The notes: a model not told the origin generated them from the sequence alone. A stretch of 64,000 bases of DNA from Hymenolepis diminuta (GCA_900708905.1 CAADRB010000008.1:100412-164411); one strand, 5' to 3'; positions 22,587 through 36,619 are shown, numbered from the stretch's first letter. Translations and numbers: made by a program.

Positions 22587-25500
22587 GCACTGCCTTATCG
22601 TATCCAATCAAATTTACGAATCAAACACACATTTTGCACAAAGTCATACAAAATCCACATGTCGCATGCATGTGTATGCATTCACACCTTCTTCAAGGCT
22701 AAACACGAGACTTTTTAGCATAAATTTTGAAGAGGCATATAGGTTATGGATGACGTGACTGCATATAATTACTCTTCATACATCTTACTCGTGCTCACAA
22801 AGAAGCTGATTGATTAGAGAAGTTGAAAGAAACAAGTTTCATTGGCGCATCAATTGATGAACTAATCAGGGTCAGAGGAACTTGACAAATTACCTTGAAA
22901 TTAGAATGATTAAAAAGGCGAGATTAATCAGTGGACATATTGGATGGATAACATCTGATCACCCCACTATGAAACAGGAATAACGATTGTACTAAGGAGA
23001 AAAACATGCTCCACTTAACTTTTAACATGAGTTTACCATCACATCATGCAAATAATATTCAGAGTGATTATATAACAAAAGTGGATTTTGTTAAGTTAAA
23101 AAGTTTTGCCTGATTTCAATTTAGTAAATTTCAGCTTACTCCAGTCAAAGGTATGCAGAAATGAATGGTGCGGAGTGCCTCAATCATCCATTTCAGATGC
23201 TAGCCTCAGTTTGTGATTAAATAAATTAGTGCCGGGATGTGAAGTAAGCGGCCATGAAAACTCTAAGTTAATTCAAGTGCGTGTTAATAAAAATCAGAGC
23301 AATTTTCTTAAAAACCAATTTCCTATTGGAATGAAATCCTCAATTATCCTAAAAGTATTAGGGACAAAGCAACGCACATTCGATTTCGAGCTTCAGACAA
23401 AATTTCATTTTCATGAAATAAATTTTTTTTTCATTTTTCTTTTCCTCCACTCGGCAACTATAATATATTAAACATTTATACATCGTTGAGTTCAAATTGT
23501 ATTTGTTATTAAAAAATAAACGGTTTCTGTTGTCAGTCGAATAGATTAGATAGATAATAAACCTATAGTATACTGATCCCTGAAATGTCAGAATTGAGTG
23601 AGTTAGCATCGTACTGCTTTCTGAAGTCTAATACCCACTCTTTCCCCTTCTCTCTTTTGTGTTTTCCTTGTTTTCTTTTAATATAATGCTAATACTGATT
23701 AAACTCTTGCTTTGCTGAATCAGAAAAAGCAGCTGTTGTTTATTAGCTTGTAAGAAGATTCATAGATTCTTGAAGAGATCCTCTTAAAACTATTGATTAT
23801 GTCTTCGAAAGATACAACTTTTGAATGAAAGGTAATTTAGCCTATTAGGAAAAGCTCGGTGTTGTTCAATAGACACTGAATATAATGATTAGGAGCAAAT
23901 GCGGTAGTAATAGATTTACTCTTGAAAATAGATACACTGAAAGAATTGATTTATGAAGGTATTCATGACGCAGATCTAATGTATGCATAACATCAAGCTA
24001 TTTAAAGGGCAATCTGCATTATATAAGTGTGAATGCAATAGAACTGCACCATCGGAAATTTTATTATCCTAACACAAAGGATATTGATTTACTTAAACCT
24101 TTGAGCAAACGTTATTTCATTTGAAAATAACTTTTTTCTATAAGTTCTTCATTTCGTACTGAAATTTTTATAAATGGGCCATAAAAAAGAAGATTAATCT
24201 TTTAAAATGCAAATAGATCAAAAAAGAAAAGTCAAGATTTTCATATTTAAATAATTATGCATACGTACATATATAAGGACCTAAGCTTCATAAAAATGGA
24301 GCTCAATTTAAAAGAAAAAAATTTACATTTTTATTTGAATGAATTTAACAGACTTAATTTGCATTTCCATAAAATTTACCCTTTGATGTTGGTATTACCA
24401 ACCATAATTAAGTCACCAAAAATCCATAATCGCGAAATTGAACTAAATTTGAAACCGAACGGTCAAACGATAAAAATTAACATTACGAATTGTTTTTATT
24501 AGCAATATCTCGATTTCTGCATTAAAACAATTAACTTAGTTGGCATCAGTTTTAAAAATTGATTAAAAATATTAATGCTGGAACACTACAAATTTTGTTA
24601 TTAGTTCTTCTTTGAAAACCGAATTTTTCAGTCCATTTGAGGTATAGAGGGGTTTAAAATTGGAGATAAAGATTTCCAAATCATTTTGGGAATACGGGAT
24701 TATAAATTTAAATTGGTAAATTAAATCAGTTGCAATGCTCTATTTATCCACATTGATAATTCATCTTGTGTTGTAGAATTTATGCCTCTCCTCATGTCAT
24801 GGTGCTTTGAAATAAGTATTATTCTACTCTTTCGAATTTTCATTACTATTTTTGATACGTGCCGTGTGCTTTTTAGAAAAGTGTCCTATTATTTTATTTA
24901 GAACCCGCAGCAACACAAATATGTTTAATTGTTTCGGTGAAAGAACATCTAAACTTGGGAGCTTAATAAAAACGTGATAAAATGTTCAGAAACTCTGATC
25001 TAATAAGGGATAGAATCATAGTTAAGATTTGGCATCAAATATGATTGTATTTTGATTCTTGATTATAAATCTTCCTTGAGTTGTAAGATCAAGAATTAAT
25101 ATTCCCTTTGTATAAAATTTTCCTATTTTTATCCCAATTTCTTTAAGTATCATGAGCTAATACATTTTAATATCGTATTCCCAACTGATACAGAGGGTAT
25201 AATGCTGACTAAGTTAGCCTGAGGAAGAATAAAACAATTTAAAACAAATTATTTCCCTTTATAAATAAAAAAGCACTTTGTTCATTAAAAAGTAACATTT
25301 AACTTTATTTACCAATATTTGTACTAAAGTTTTGACCAATTTTTTTGAAATATAAAATTATTTCATTTTAGACATCATCTGAAATTGAAATACAAATAAA
25401 GTTTCGTATATTTTACATATTCTATTACCAATAATTAAATAACCAGATATCTTGAAGGGCAAGATCTAGACATATTAGGGTGTTTCAAATCTGATTAATA

Positions 25501-28500
25501 ATAAACATTCTTGAAATCAGCTAGCTTTGCAGTTTTAGAAGCTCACTTTAAAAGAGTGAATAAAGAATTAACATTTTTTGGTTCTTAAATGTCTTTGCAC
25601 AAGATATAAAGATATTATATTAATAATGATCACATTTTTCATCAGTTAACAATTATAAAACGCAATTTGGCACAAATTTTACTAGCAAATGACGCTAGAG
25701 CTTAAAAACACTTTCATTATTGGTCTTTAATATCAATTTTGATCTTCCAAATACTCTGACTACCGTTTGGTGTTTCAGTTTGGTAGATTTTGTTCACGGT
25801 ATTCCAGTCTATTACTTCTGCACTTTGAGGTCAGGATTAATGTCATATCACTTTTTAAAATAATCTTTAAGGAAATACCTGAAATTTAATGCAACTGGAA
25901 AGAATTGCATCCTTTAGTATTTGATGTTTAGTCTCTCCGTATCTTTTAAGAGTATTATATTTGAGGGTAAATTTTTTGTCTTGAATAATATCGACACCTT
26001 GGAACTTTGCAGCACATGTTTAGCTAATGAATTTTGACAAAATTAAACTAATTTCTGTAAATAATTCAGTGAGCTGTAGTGGCCGTTGCTTAAATTTTTG
26101 AAACAAGTTATTGAAACTAATTAACATCTTATTTAGGCAGTTTCGAATATTTAATTTCCGGTGCACAGTGACTGTTACATAAGGCATTTACTATAAATTT
26201 ACTGAAGAGCTTAATTTAAATTTAAAATTTTAATCACAAATTATTCGTTGAAGTGTGAAATCTGGGCTTTATTTTTACCTTTATTCTTATCTCCAAAAAA
26301 TACTTCTGTGGCATCACATTATAAAAACCATTTTGCGCGATTTTTTAAATGCGAGCTTCCATCGATCACATCAGTGATAACGCCTGGAAACACAAGGAAT
26401 ATAAAAAATACAATCAGATTAAACTTTATTGGGCTCATTTATATTGAAAAATTTTATTTACCATTAGTTAATTATTGACTAAAGAAAACTTTACGGTTAT
26501 ATGAACAACCACTCAAAGAATTGCAGACATATGTATATGTCTTTTTCCTTTCTTTTTTCTTTAAATAATAAATTTTATTTCGAAATAAATGGGAAAGAAC
26601 GGATAGGAAATAATAATTTGTTAGCATTTTCTTCTTCTAAATCACATTATTCTTCATACATTATATTTTTTTTGAGTCCACTTTGTTTTCGATGCTTTCT
26701 CTAACCTCAATACCCAGACCTTATCATGAATGAATATTACACTGTCTGAATGAAAAATTCACATTCGCATGCTTCTGAGATGAATGCAAATTTAAAAAAT
26801 CCAAGATAAAATTATCCGATTAAACAATTCAATTTTTTTCCCCTGTGTTCCTTTGCAAAACTTTCAAATTAAAAATAAAAAATATTACTACAACATCAAA
26901 CAATTTCATACAATTTAAAGACCATTTTGTGAGAAAGTTACATTTATCTATTCAAAAAATGCACTAAGAGATCCAAAAGAAGATCCATCGTGGAAGGCTA
27001 TGCTACCTCCGAGGATTTGAAAGTATGACTCTTGAGTTCTGCAGAATGTGAGTAGTCGTTTGAGCATTTGAAATATGGGGACGACTCATACCCCATTTAC
27101 TGATTAGATTAGACATGGTAAAATACCGCTCTGTGGATGCAAATTAATACTGTACAAATATGTTGCAAAAATGATGCGTGAAAAATAGTCTTAATCTTCA
27201 GTTAGATGAACACAAAATTTATCGGATGAGCTTCCAAACATATCTTCGTTCTCCTGTAAATGATATCTAACTGATGATTCTATAAGGCTTAATTTCATGA
27301 AGGCCCAAAGACAGTCGGTAATGTTCAGGTCAGTTCTAAGATTGAAAGTACCTTTCATTAAAGCTCAAGCAAAACTGCTTGAAGCATTCTTCGAATGCGT
27401 TCTTCTTTACAATTTTGCATTGCAGAGTAAATGGTAACGTATTATAGGCTGTTTGGAAAATGTTTTGTTGAAAAATGCCTGCGCCTGTACGGTAGACGAT
27501 AATAACTGCTAAAGTGCTAGCAGAAAAAGTTCCATTGAGGAACCTCATCACACAATTACAGTAGGCTTAATTTTTAGGCAAGTCTGTGCAAAAAGTCAGT
27601 ACAATCGCCAAACCTTTGTTGAGTTGCCAATTCCAAAACTTCGATAATGCAAAATTTCACGTTCAAAGAGTTAATTTAGGCATATGTAAAGCAGGTGTTC
27701 GGTGAGGATGGGTGTACTGTTTTGATGCAAAATCTCAGTAACAAATCTATCTCACACGCACAACAACAGACCATCACCACCGAAGAAGCAAACATTCCAA
27801 AAGCTAACAGAACATATAGTCCAGGGTATGAATGCTACAAGAGCTATGTAAAAAAGGACGGCTGCGAAATTATTTGTAAACATACCACCCGGAATTTCAA
27901 TGAAGCCATGCTAAAGAATAATTTTAAACATTATGAGCAGAAATTAAGATACAGACAATATAATGATTTTAGAATCCACATGCATTAAGGCACTGACGAT
28001 CGACATATCCCAAAATCACTCTGACATTACTTAAATAATTTTCATCACCTCTTTTGTTTAGACGCTCTCCATGATTAAAAATTGCAAAATTTCTAATCTG
28101 GCATGGATAATAGTGAAGACTTTTGACATTTTTTTAACAATTGGGGCAAAAATACATCTAATTATATTTGGGTCTTGGGAGATTGACATTTTATCCTCAT
28201 GTTAAATAAAGGCTCTTTTATGCAAATCTTATTGAAAACGCCAGGGTTTAAAAATAATTTCTTGCGCACAAGAAGTGGGCACCCTCTAAGTCCAAAATAA
28301 AAAAAAATTAAGAAGTGAGAAAAAATTTGTGGAGTTTATTTCTAAAAATTACTTAAATATGTTAATATCAATTTTTAAACAAGTTAGATGCAACCTTTTA
28401 TTCATTATCATTTTTTGATATTTTTTGCTAATTTCACTTTATTAGCTTTCTAGTACGTTTTGCTTTAAAGGCATTTTTACTTTGGCTGTCGGATAACTAA

Positions 28501-30669
28501 GATTAAACCGCAATTGATAATTTTCATAACTTCGGCAGACATAACACAAAATTTTAAAAAAATCAATAAATTTGTGATGTTTTTTTACTATATTCATGTT
28601 TTATCTAATTTTATATGGAAAAGAAAAAGTATTTATCAACTTTAAATATTCTTGGCTTATAAATTAAAACAAATAGACATCAGTTTGACTTATATAACAT
28701 GCTATATAATTTATAGATTAGGAATACTAAGCTTTTACATACGAATATTCCACAATGACATAAGATAGGATATTTTATTAGAATGAACTCTGCCGCAATT
28801 AAATTATCACCATATTTCCATTAATAGAAAAAAGTTCAGTTAAGAAAGCTCAAACAAATGTTGACCTTTGGAACTTTTTGATCTAGGACATAAATGACAA
28901 TTATTTGACTTATAACTTGTACAAATTTCGCATGTTTAATATTAAATTAATTTCTTCGATATTTTTTATCATTCCTGTTTAAATTTTTTTGGATATAATT
29001 TTTTATTGTAGGTATAAGATCCTTGACAAGTCAATTTATATTTTAAGTTTGAGCAATATCACTCATCTCTCCACCCTTCACAATGTTATATATTTTCCTA
29101 CTTAATATCTTTTCTGCATATTTAGCTCTGCTTTGCTAATTTGTCTACTTTCCGTTTTCTGGTTCAAAGATTATCTTATCCATGAACGTACCACGTTAAC
29201 ATAAATTTATTTCCTGTGTTAGCCGAGTCTCTAATGCTGGAGAAGACTAAAACTTCGCGTTTTCCCCAGGTAGGAATTATATTTCTCAGGCCAAATGCTT
29301 CGCTTTATATTTCAGCTACAAAATCATATGTTAATTGAGTAATTTAGTTGTCCCTAGAATAAAAATGAATTATTTTGTGGCGTTCAACAATGATAAGCTT
29401 CTATATTTAAAAGTTTTTGAGCTTTTTTGTGGATTCAAAAGTTTGACTGTGCTCTTGTTTACTTTTTACGGCTTCTGTTTTTGAGAAATTTTCATTTGTT
29501 AATACTAATAAGTTAACCTCGATTACAGATTGATTTTAGAAGAAAATAATGTCCAACTTACACTCTTTTAAAAAACTCTAGTTTAACTTGTGGAATAATA
29601 TAATTAAATGAATTTAAAATGTATCTGATTATTGAACCAATGCAAATCAAGTCCGCTTCAGTTATGTGCCTAATATATTCAAATTTTAAAGTTCGCAATC
29701 TTTTAGCACTTTTATGCTAATCGCACGCATAAAGTACATGAATTTAAATGAAGAGCAGTTATTCAGACAAAACGATCTCAAACCTAAAATATCTGTCAGC
29801 AGCAATTTTCAGTGATCATGTTTTTGACTGACCCGCCAAAAATTATTTAGATGTAAAGAAATAACTAACTTTAACAAAACTAAATTAACATTAAATGTAA
29901 TTAAACTATTAAAAGTCGAATGTTTATAGCACATACTTAATGGTTATTGTTCATGCCCAAAACCATTATGCTTTTCTGCCTTCAAAGTACAGGTAAATAC
30001 GGAGTTCATTATAACATACTACCGATAAAATTTTTAAGGCAAGTTTTAATGGAAGACGACTTTTCCATCTGAATGGGAGCAAGGCTTCCAAAGCAATGAG
30101 GAAAAAATAGCTCAAAGCCTTAGTTCCTTTTCAGAACTAATCATCCAAGTAGACAGTGACGGTTAATAAAAAGAATGCGAAACGCCCATAGAGAAACTGT
30201 ATGTTTCTTTTCATATTTCAGCTCTTCTTACTACTTATTTATTTAGCTGCCTCAGTTACCTTTAGAAAACGCCTCTTAAATGACAGAATTTCTCAAATTT
30301 TGTAGCATATGCTATAGAAACAAGGTGAAAGATGTATGAATTCAAATTTGTGAAACAACAAAAATATTGATGTACAAACGTTAAAAGGGGTTAGTTAACA
30401 AGATATGCATTTCCTTTAGATATCACAACTCTTTTCAGATCGGCGATATTGACAATCGAATCTTTTTATGGAAATACATTTTTAAACAAGCTTAGTTAAT
30501 TGCGTTTCTAAAATAAATTTGACAAAAAATAAGCTATCTAATACTAAATCTTGTCAAGTCATCTTTTATTGATATTTGTGTCTTTCAATTAAGAGCTGAA
30601 CTCCATTTCATCATTTTTCGGACGCTATTAAATTTAAAACGAAAGAAAAATAGGTAAGAATAAACTTAC
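22587..30669. other. large intron region, mostly featureless
   Basis: AT-rich sequence with short ORFs. Apart from the open frame at 27680..27985 I see no coding sequence, RNA gene or complete mobile element. The block 27000-28000 is somewhat GC-richer than its surroundings and may be a decayed element. Confidence 0.45.
27680..27988 (+). other. unclassified open reading frame of 102 codons
   Basis: The frame is open from after a TAG at 27677 to a TAA at 27986..27988; there is no early ATG (a GTG lies at 27695). The translation is hydrophilic, with several cysteines (YECYKSYVKKDGCEIICKHT) and a basic C-terminus, and lacks the phenylalanine-, isoleucine- and leucine-rich bias of chance ORFs here. 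More than 100 codons without a stop is unusual for this base composition. I do not recognise a family. Short open frames upstream in the same block (plus strand around 27350-27440) suggest a decayed gene or transposon ORF rather than a working gene. Confidence 0.3.
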
Positions 30670-30794
30670 TCTCTGTTTATTGAGTCGGAAATCGGGATGT
30701 GCTTTTCAGACGCATCCGAAGTTCTCCGGATATTTATAATGGGTGGAGCATTCTGAATGTTGGATAGAGACATTTTGCTCGGCGGTGGTTTGTG
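30670..30794 (-). CDS. PDE4: PDE4-like gene, alternative 5' exon C (most distal)
   Basis: The sequence from ATG (30773) encodes 34 residues plus two bases (MSLSNIQNAPPIINIRRTSD then ASEKHIPISDSINR) and ends at AGAGA|GTAAGTTT, a strong donor in phase 2, compatible with the common exon. A possible acceptor (TTTTCTGATCTAG) lies 21 bases above the ATG. With that acceptor the exon would be 125 nt and open in frame from its first base (HKPPPSK), so it may be an internal exon of a still longer isoform. Without it, an in-frame TAG makes the ATG the start. The peptide carries IRRTSD, another RRxS protein kinase A type site. No known PDE4 N-terminus is recognisable in it. The intron to the common exon would be about 22 kb. 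Confidence 0.5.
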
Positions 30795-31343
30795 CTAGAT
30801 CAGAAAATTGCAAAGGTTAGGTCATAATCAAGTAGTTAAAGCAATAGCCCCACTTTTCACAGAAAGGACTTTGTCGGTCGTCAGATTATTACTGGCATTA
30901 TTTGATATAACATTTCAAACAAGAAACGAATCTTACTGAGAGCTATCTACGTACGTGTTTCCCTATAACAAGAGATTAACAAACTAATTTTAGTCTTATT
31001 CATTCCTGCTTTATAAGTCCCCAGCCGTGAACTATTTGGGTCCACGTGTTCAAATATATTTAAACTTCCCAGGGATATAAGATTTTAATTGCATTCGTAT
31101 TCCTTTATGCATAATTATTTTCCCTAAACAAAAAGAGATTAAAGAAACCTCTTGTTTAAAACAACGTAAAGCGACGGTAGGAACCTTATAAAAGTTCAAT
31201 ATTTTATAAATGAAATCAGCATTTGAAATAGAGTTCAAAGTAATAATAAAGGAGATCTGTTTAGCTGAATTTCGGATGTATTAGTATAAACCCTTATAGT
31301 TAATGTATATAGTACTGCTTCAAATGATTAATGACTAATTTTC

Positions 31344-31369
31344 GGCTGGTTAATTTAATTGAAAATTTG
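31344..31369 (+). repeat. fragment of a dispersed repeat (third copy)
   Basis: GGCTGGTTAATTTAATTGAA closely matches the core of the repeat copies near 54950 and 59835 (GGCCAGTTAATTTAATTGAA at the latter). Only the core is conserved here. Confidence 0.3.
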
Positions 31370-34300
31370 TTGATATTCGTGGTAGATTATGATTTTTGGC
31401 TCTGCAAACCCTGCCCTGTTCAAGTTAAATTTACTGTTGAAAAGTTTTATTTTTTGGCCTCTAAAAGAATAGTGAATTAAGGTGGCAAAAACGGCTGTGA
31501 TAATTTAAAAAAAACGACCATTAAGCATTGAATTTGTGGATGATAATTTGATTATATTCCAAAGAATGAATTGTAACATTGAAGACTTTGGAACGTGAAG
31601 TAATAAATTATCTTTTCATTGATTATACAAAAAATCAAATGAAATAACACACTTGAAACCTTTTTGATTTGCCTCCTTTATGCCTTATTTCCTATCAAAT
31701 TCAGTTGATTTATAATGATATTGTATGATGCAAACTTATTTATTAGAACTAATTAGAGTCCACCCAGGGTCAGTTTTTGTAATTTAATATAGAAAAAGCA
31801 TACATAATTTATGTAACTGCATATTTTAGCCTCTTGTCGAAATTTCCTAATTAGCTAGCAGACAGCAGTGAATATGCTTTCCAGGTTATCCTATTAATAG
31901 CCCTTTAAGAATATTCAACGCATTAATTTGCAGTGGAAAATGAGATGAAGAGATAAATATATATTTAATGTAACTGTACTTTCAAGCATAGCATATTGCA
32001 GCTGAGTTGTGTCAGGTATCTAAGTGTTATTTATAACCTAAAACAAAATGTACATGCCCTAAAGACTGGAATGCATCTATTATGGAGACAAAAATGTATC
32101 AATCCTTTGCTTACTTAGCGTTTATTATTCCCAAATATTCATTGTTGTTAAATGAGGACAAAAATGTTAATAAAATATGGTGCTGTCTGGATTATATCAA
32201 GTGGAAAGCTGAACAGTATTTTTGCACAAAAACTGGCATGCACCTTTCCTCTAGTCATGCAACTACATACTTAAAATATCTTTACAGATTATACAAATTT
32301 TTTGTTAATTAAATATAAATTGATTCTATGAAGCTTCTGAATCTATTTAACCTAAAACTTAATTTTTTCTCTCCACTTTATTTTAGAGATTTTCACCGTA
32401 CTGCGTTTTAGAGCTCTTGTGGTTACTAGTTGAAAACCCTTCAGAATCTCTTTATTCAATCGTGTAAATAATTACAACGAATACAAACTTTGTTTTGTAA
32501 CCGTTATGTAACGATAATCATGTCTGTAACAGGAGGAGAAATAAAATGGTATAAGACTGGGTTTTGGTCAAAGTAAATAAGTAGACAAAATAAATAGGCC
32601 TTTTTTAATCAAATTTATTCCGATTCAGTATCTTTGCTTTAGTTAAAAAGTGTGCTGCGATTGCGATGCTGTTTGAACCTACTTAAGCTTTTCTTTTAAT
32701 GATAAAAAGGCAAACAATGCCATATCAATGGTGCTATGCTGAGACACTGATAAGATTTGGGGAGTAGATGAACGAAAATATGCGATTTTATGGTTGGTAC
32801 AAACTAATAAGCAACTCAATCAAGTTATTATTTTTTATTCCACTCAATTCATTAAATAATTGCTATTTTTACTATCTACTTACATATTGACTTGATGGTT
32901 AACTTAATTTTGACTTTCAAGGAAGCTCCTGGCTTATTTACGCAGCCACATTTACTTTATGTAGTGTTATTCAGCTCATTAAAAGTCATTATAATGCTTT
33001 ACAAAACGGGAAAATTTTTCTTCAAGTAGTTATTTAATACTCAATAGTTATAGGTAAAAAGATTTAAAGTAAATAATTATGCTTTAATAAACGTCTATAA
33101 ATTCGCTCCCACTGAGCAAAATTAATGTGCAATTAATTAATTATTGTTATTCGATCCCGCTATGGTCAATAAATATGAATACTTCTATTTAGGTCTCTAA
33201 AGCCAAAGTCATGAATTTGGCCGAAATTAAAAAATGTACATAATTGCTGTGAAGTTTTAAAACAGTAAAAATTTTATACAGTAATTTAATTTGTGTTAAA
33301 ACCACCATTTATTGAATTCAATTTTACTCACAAATACCATACGTAAATTTACATATCTAGAAGATAAGAGAGTTTAAGCTGATTTAAATTTTTTCGCCTT
33401 TCTTTGACAGATATTTTATTCAAAATGTCGAATAAACATTTAACGGATATACTGACCTTGTTTTACCCCACTGCTCATGCCGTAATGGAGATAAAACTGA
33501 ATAAACATGTCATGGCTATTTTTATCGAAGACATTATACCACATTTCAAGTTATAAAATTTGTCAAAGGGGGGTTTTAGTTTTATATAAAGCTTATGCTC
33601 TGGCTTCTGACCTCTCTTAGACCACTGTTACACTTCTCTGTACATTGTACGATATTTGGTATGTTTAGGTGCTATCCCTCGACCAAAATTTGTAAAGTTC
33701 ATTTTCCACTGCCCTTGAGTGGATTGCGGTCAGTTGTGCTGTGCTAAATGCATGTTTGCTAATCTCATCTACTTGTGCTTGGCTGTGAAAGTTACAAATA
33801 TACCGAGCGGTATGATCAACAATAAAAATGATTCAACCTGTCAAAATGCTCTATATATAGTCGACACAATATTAATTATGAATCTTGGAGTCAAAGAATG
33901 AAGATTAAAGATTGCATTCAAATCAGAATGTGAATTCCCTCCTTTTCGAAAATATGATCTGATTTCAATTAAATCAAGAAATATGATTATACTGTACATT
34001 TAATTTTCATATATATTTCATAAATTGTTGGAGGAATTTGCTATATATATCTTATTCAGACATTTTAATTAAAACTTAGAGTTTTTTGCTGTGACGGTGA
34101 TAAAAACAATTATTAGATGGCCAGAGTTATTGTAATAGATAGTTGGACTCAGAGTGTTTTAATGGAGAGATGTGTTTTAATAATATATATTTGACAATCC
34201 TGACAAACGATTTATGATATCAAGCAATACATATATTTTACAGAAATATTTGACTCAAAATTCCTTTAATCTAATTTACACTCTTGCTTTAAATATTATT

Positions 34301-34419
34301 GGACCGTTATAAATTTTAGCCTTTTTTAACTACGCATTGAGGAGCAAAAAGCGGACACATTGTCATTTATCATTAGAAAATCGGCTGCAAAAATGTCAAG
34401 AGTAAAAACGGCGCATAAG

Positions 34420-34427
34420 TGACGTCA
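34420..34427. promoter_or_regulatory. palindromic cAMP response element
   Basis: TGACGTCA is the perfect CRE palindrome bound by CREB/ATF factors. It lies in a slightly GC-richer patch (aacggcgcataagTGACGTCA). It is upstream of all PDE4-like first exons found here and about 3.6 kb above exon C. An 8-bp match is expected by chance about once in 65 kb in balanced sequence, and less often in AT-rich DNA, so function is unproven. Confidence 0.3.
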
Positions 34428-34679
34428 GTAATGTCCACACACAACAAAGGCTACTTCTTATAATTTTACTTCTGGAAGCGGATGTCAATTGTCATTTGGA
34501 TTTACCAATTCCTGCTTGGAGCAATGACAAAGATGAAAACATTAGCTCCTTTGAGTCTGAAGATTAATTATGTAAAACGTAAAGAGCAATAGTAATTAAA
34601 AAAAAGAGTAAAATATAAATCTTTAATTATAAGAGGTTGCACTCAATATGATACAAATGAATTGGAGGTGACATGATAA

Positions 34680-34862
34680 ACCCTGGTAATGAATCAGATT
34701 ATTGCTATCTCTGAATACAGTAAATCTAACCTCTCCAATGAACCTCGGAGTCCAATGCTGATGATTCAACTCTCTCCTTTTGAAGGTATGTACAACTCAG
34801 TGCTACCTTGTTCAAGTAAAAGGACTTCTGATATTTTGATTTCATTGCCCGCTTACTTTTGA
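34680..34862 (+). other. unclassified ORF or candidate exon
   Basis: The frame is open for 60 codons; the ATG at 34689 gives a 57-residue product. Inside it lies a possible 65-nt exon, 34721..34785, between an acceptor (CTGAATACAG) and an excellent donor (GAAG|GTATGT), encoding KSNLSNEPRSPMLMIQLSPF. The residue mix (NEPRSPM) is more protein-like than typical chance ORFs here. It has no family that I recognise. The possible exon accepts phase 2, as left by the mini-exon at 14449..14507, but that pairing over 20 kb is only arithmetically allowed. Confidence 0.2.
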
Positions 34863-35260
34863 CCTAATTCCCCGATTCGAACATTGCCGGACAAGTTTTT
34901 CAATCCTCTTATTAAAATTCTTTCTTTCTTTTTGATAATAATAGACTTTTAGCAAATTCCGTCATTTGAATATCTTTATTAGTCTCATGTATCAGTTAGA
35001 AAGGGCGAAATATTGCAAATAAAATATAGTCCCACTACTGGCCGTTCACTTAAATCAAATTTTCGAACAGCTCTGATTATTGCAGTAATGTATTAATTCC
35101 AAAACCCACGTCACTAGAATAGAGATATGAATCAGAATATAGACTAACTATAAGAATATGGGCAAAGGATTTGTATAATATTAGTGGAATGAGTCCCTTT
35201 ATACAGTAATTTCTGATGCACTTTAAATTGTCCTCCACCCATGCTCCCTCTTTATCTCAT

Positions 35261-35280
35261 TATCTATCTATCTATCTATC
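35261..35280 (+). repeat. (TATC)5 microsatellite
   Basis: Five perfect TATC units, next to the related TTTATCTCAT. Confidence 0.9.
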
Positions 35281-36619
35281 TCACTATTAAAACTTATAAA
35301 TGATTTACGTTGTCATTTGAAATAGTAAATATTCTATTTTTCAAATTATTTAAACATTTAGATACATTGATAACACTTTCAGTTATTTCAAATCAGAGCT
35401 AAAATAAGTTTTTTAGAGTTAATTTTTTTAATTATATTAATTTGGTAATTAAAATATTTAAATTGGCTTAATTACTTCATTTCAGAAGGAGTCGACTGAA
35501 TAAAGTAACTGTATTACATCTGTTAGGCCTGTTAAAATAAATTTTCATTGCATATTCAGGCGCATTTTTCCTGAATACACTTGCTTTATAAATCGACATT
35601 AAAACAAAGACAGCTGATGATTTCTAAAGCAACAATATCTGGAGAATGAAATAAATCACATTTTGCAGAGACATATGATATGACCGAGTAAATTAAAACG
35701 AATACATCGCGTAAAATACACCCTCGTTTTCCATTTTGGAATTGGGCTGATTGATTGTAATAGTGCGGTAAATAGTGTAATTGCAATGCTAAATAAAATT
35801 GCTGTCTTTGTACCACCAGTCTATGTGAAATAAACGGATTTATGTATCGACTCGGAGTGAATTGGATTGATAATTACACTCCTGACATTCCGGACACAAT
35901 CACAATCTGGGAGTCAAATCAAAATATTTGAACATAAGTACGGTAAAAAGTAAAATTTATTTCCAAGGAGAACTTCTGTACCTCTGCTTTTCAAATTCGA
36001 TGAGTGGACTCTTGATATCCTGATTTATCCACCGTTTGATGGCCCATTTCCCTTTTCACACCTAACTGGAATTGTTCATTGTTTTGCTTAATTAAACGTG
36101 GTTTTATATTATATTATTTTTATTCATTTGTAAGATTTTAACGAATGTTACATACATAAAATTACCTAATCAAAAATATTCTAACCTTTAAAGTTAAGAG
36201 TAATGCACCGGACAAACTGTATCCTTTCCGAATTAAACAGTAATGACTCTTAAATATTTAATTCATTGTAGAATGATTTTAGTTAATGAACTTTCAACGT
36301 ACACAGAGGATACTTGCGGGTTTATTTCAGAGCTTTAATATCTTGACAAGACGGAATACAACTCCAGATGGCCTAGTGACAATGACTTGCTATATATGTT
36401 CAGATTTATAGGACAGAGTGGATAACAACTTTATTCATGTTTCGTAAATGATGCTTGTTATGCCCAATAAACATATGCTATTTATAATTAATATTATAAC
36501 AGGCCTATTAATGTTAATATAATAGAATTCTATATATTGAAGTTTTTGTAAATGCTTTAACTATGATGTTAGTATTGCAAATAAATAAAAACATAATATT
36601 TACACTTTTTCATTTACAG

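Larger units (their letters stand above)
30795..34679. other. AT-rich region upstream of exon C, nothing recognised as a gene
   Basis: I find only short ORFs without recognisable content. No clear TATA or CCAAT promoter is seen right above exon C. One dispersed repeat fragment (31344..31369) and one palindromic CRE (34420..34427) are listed separately. Confidence 0.45.
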
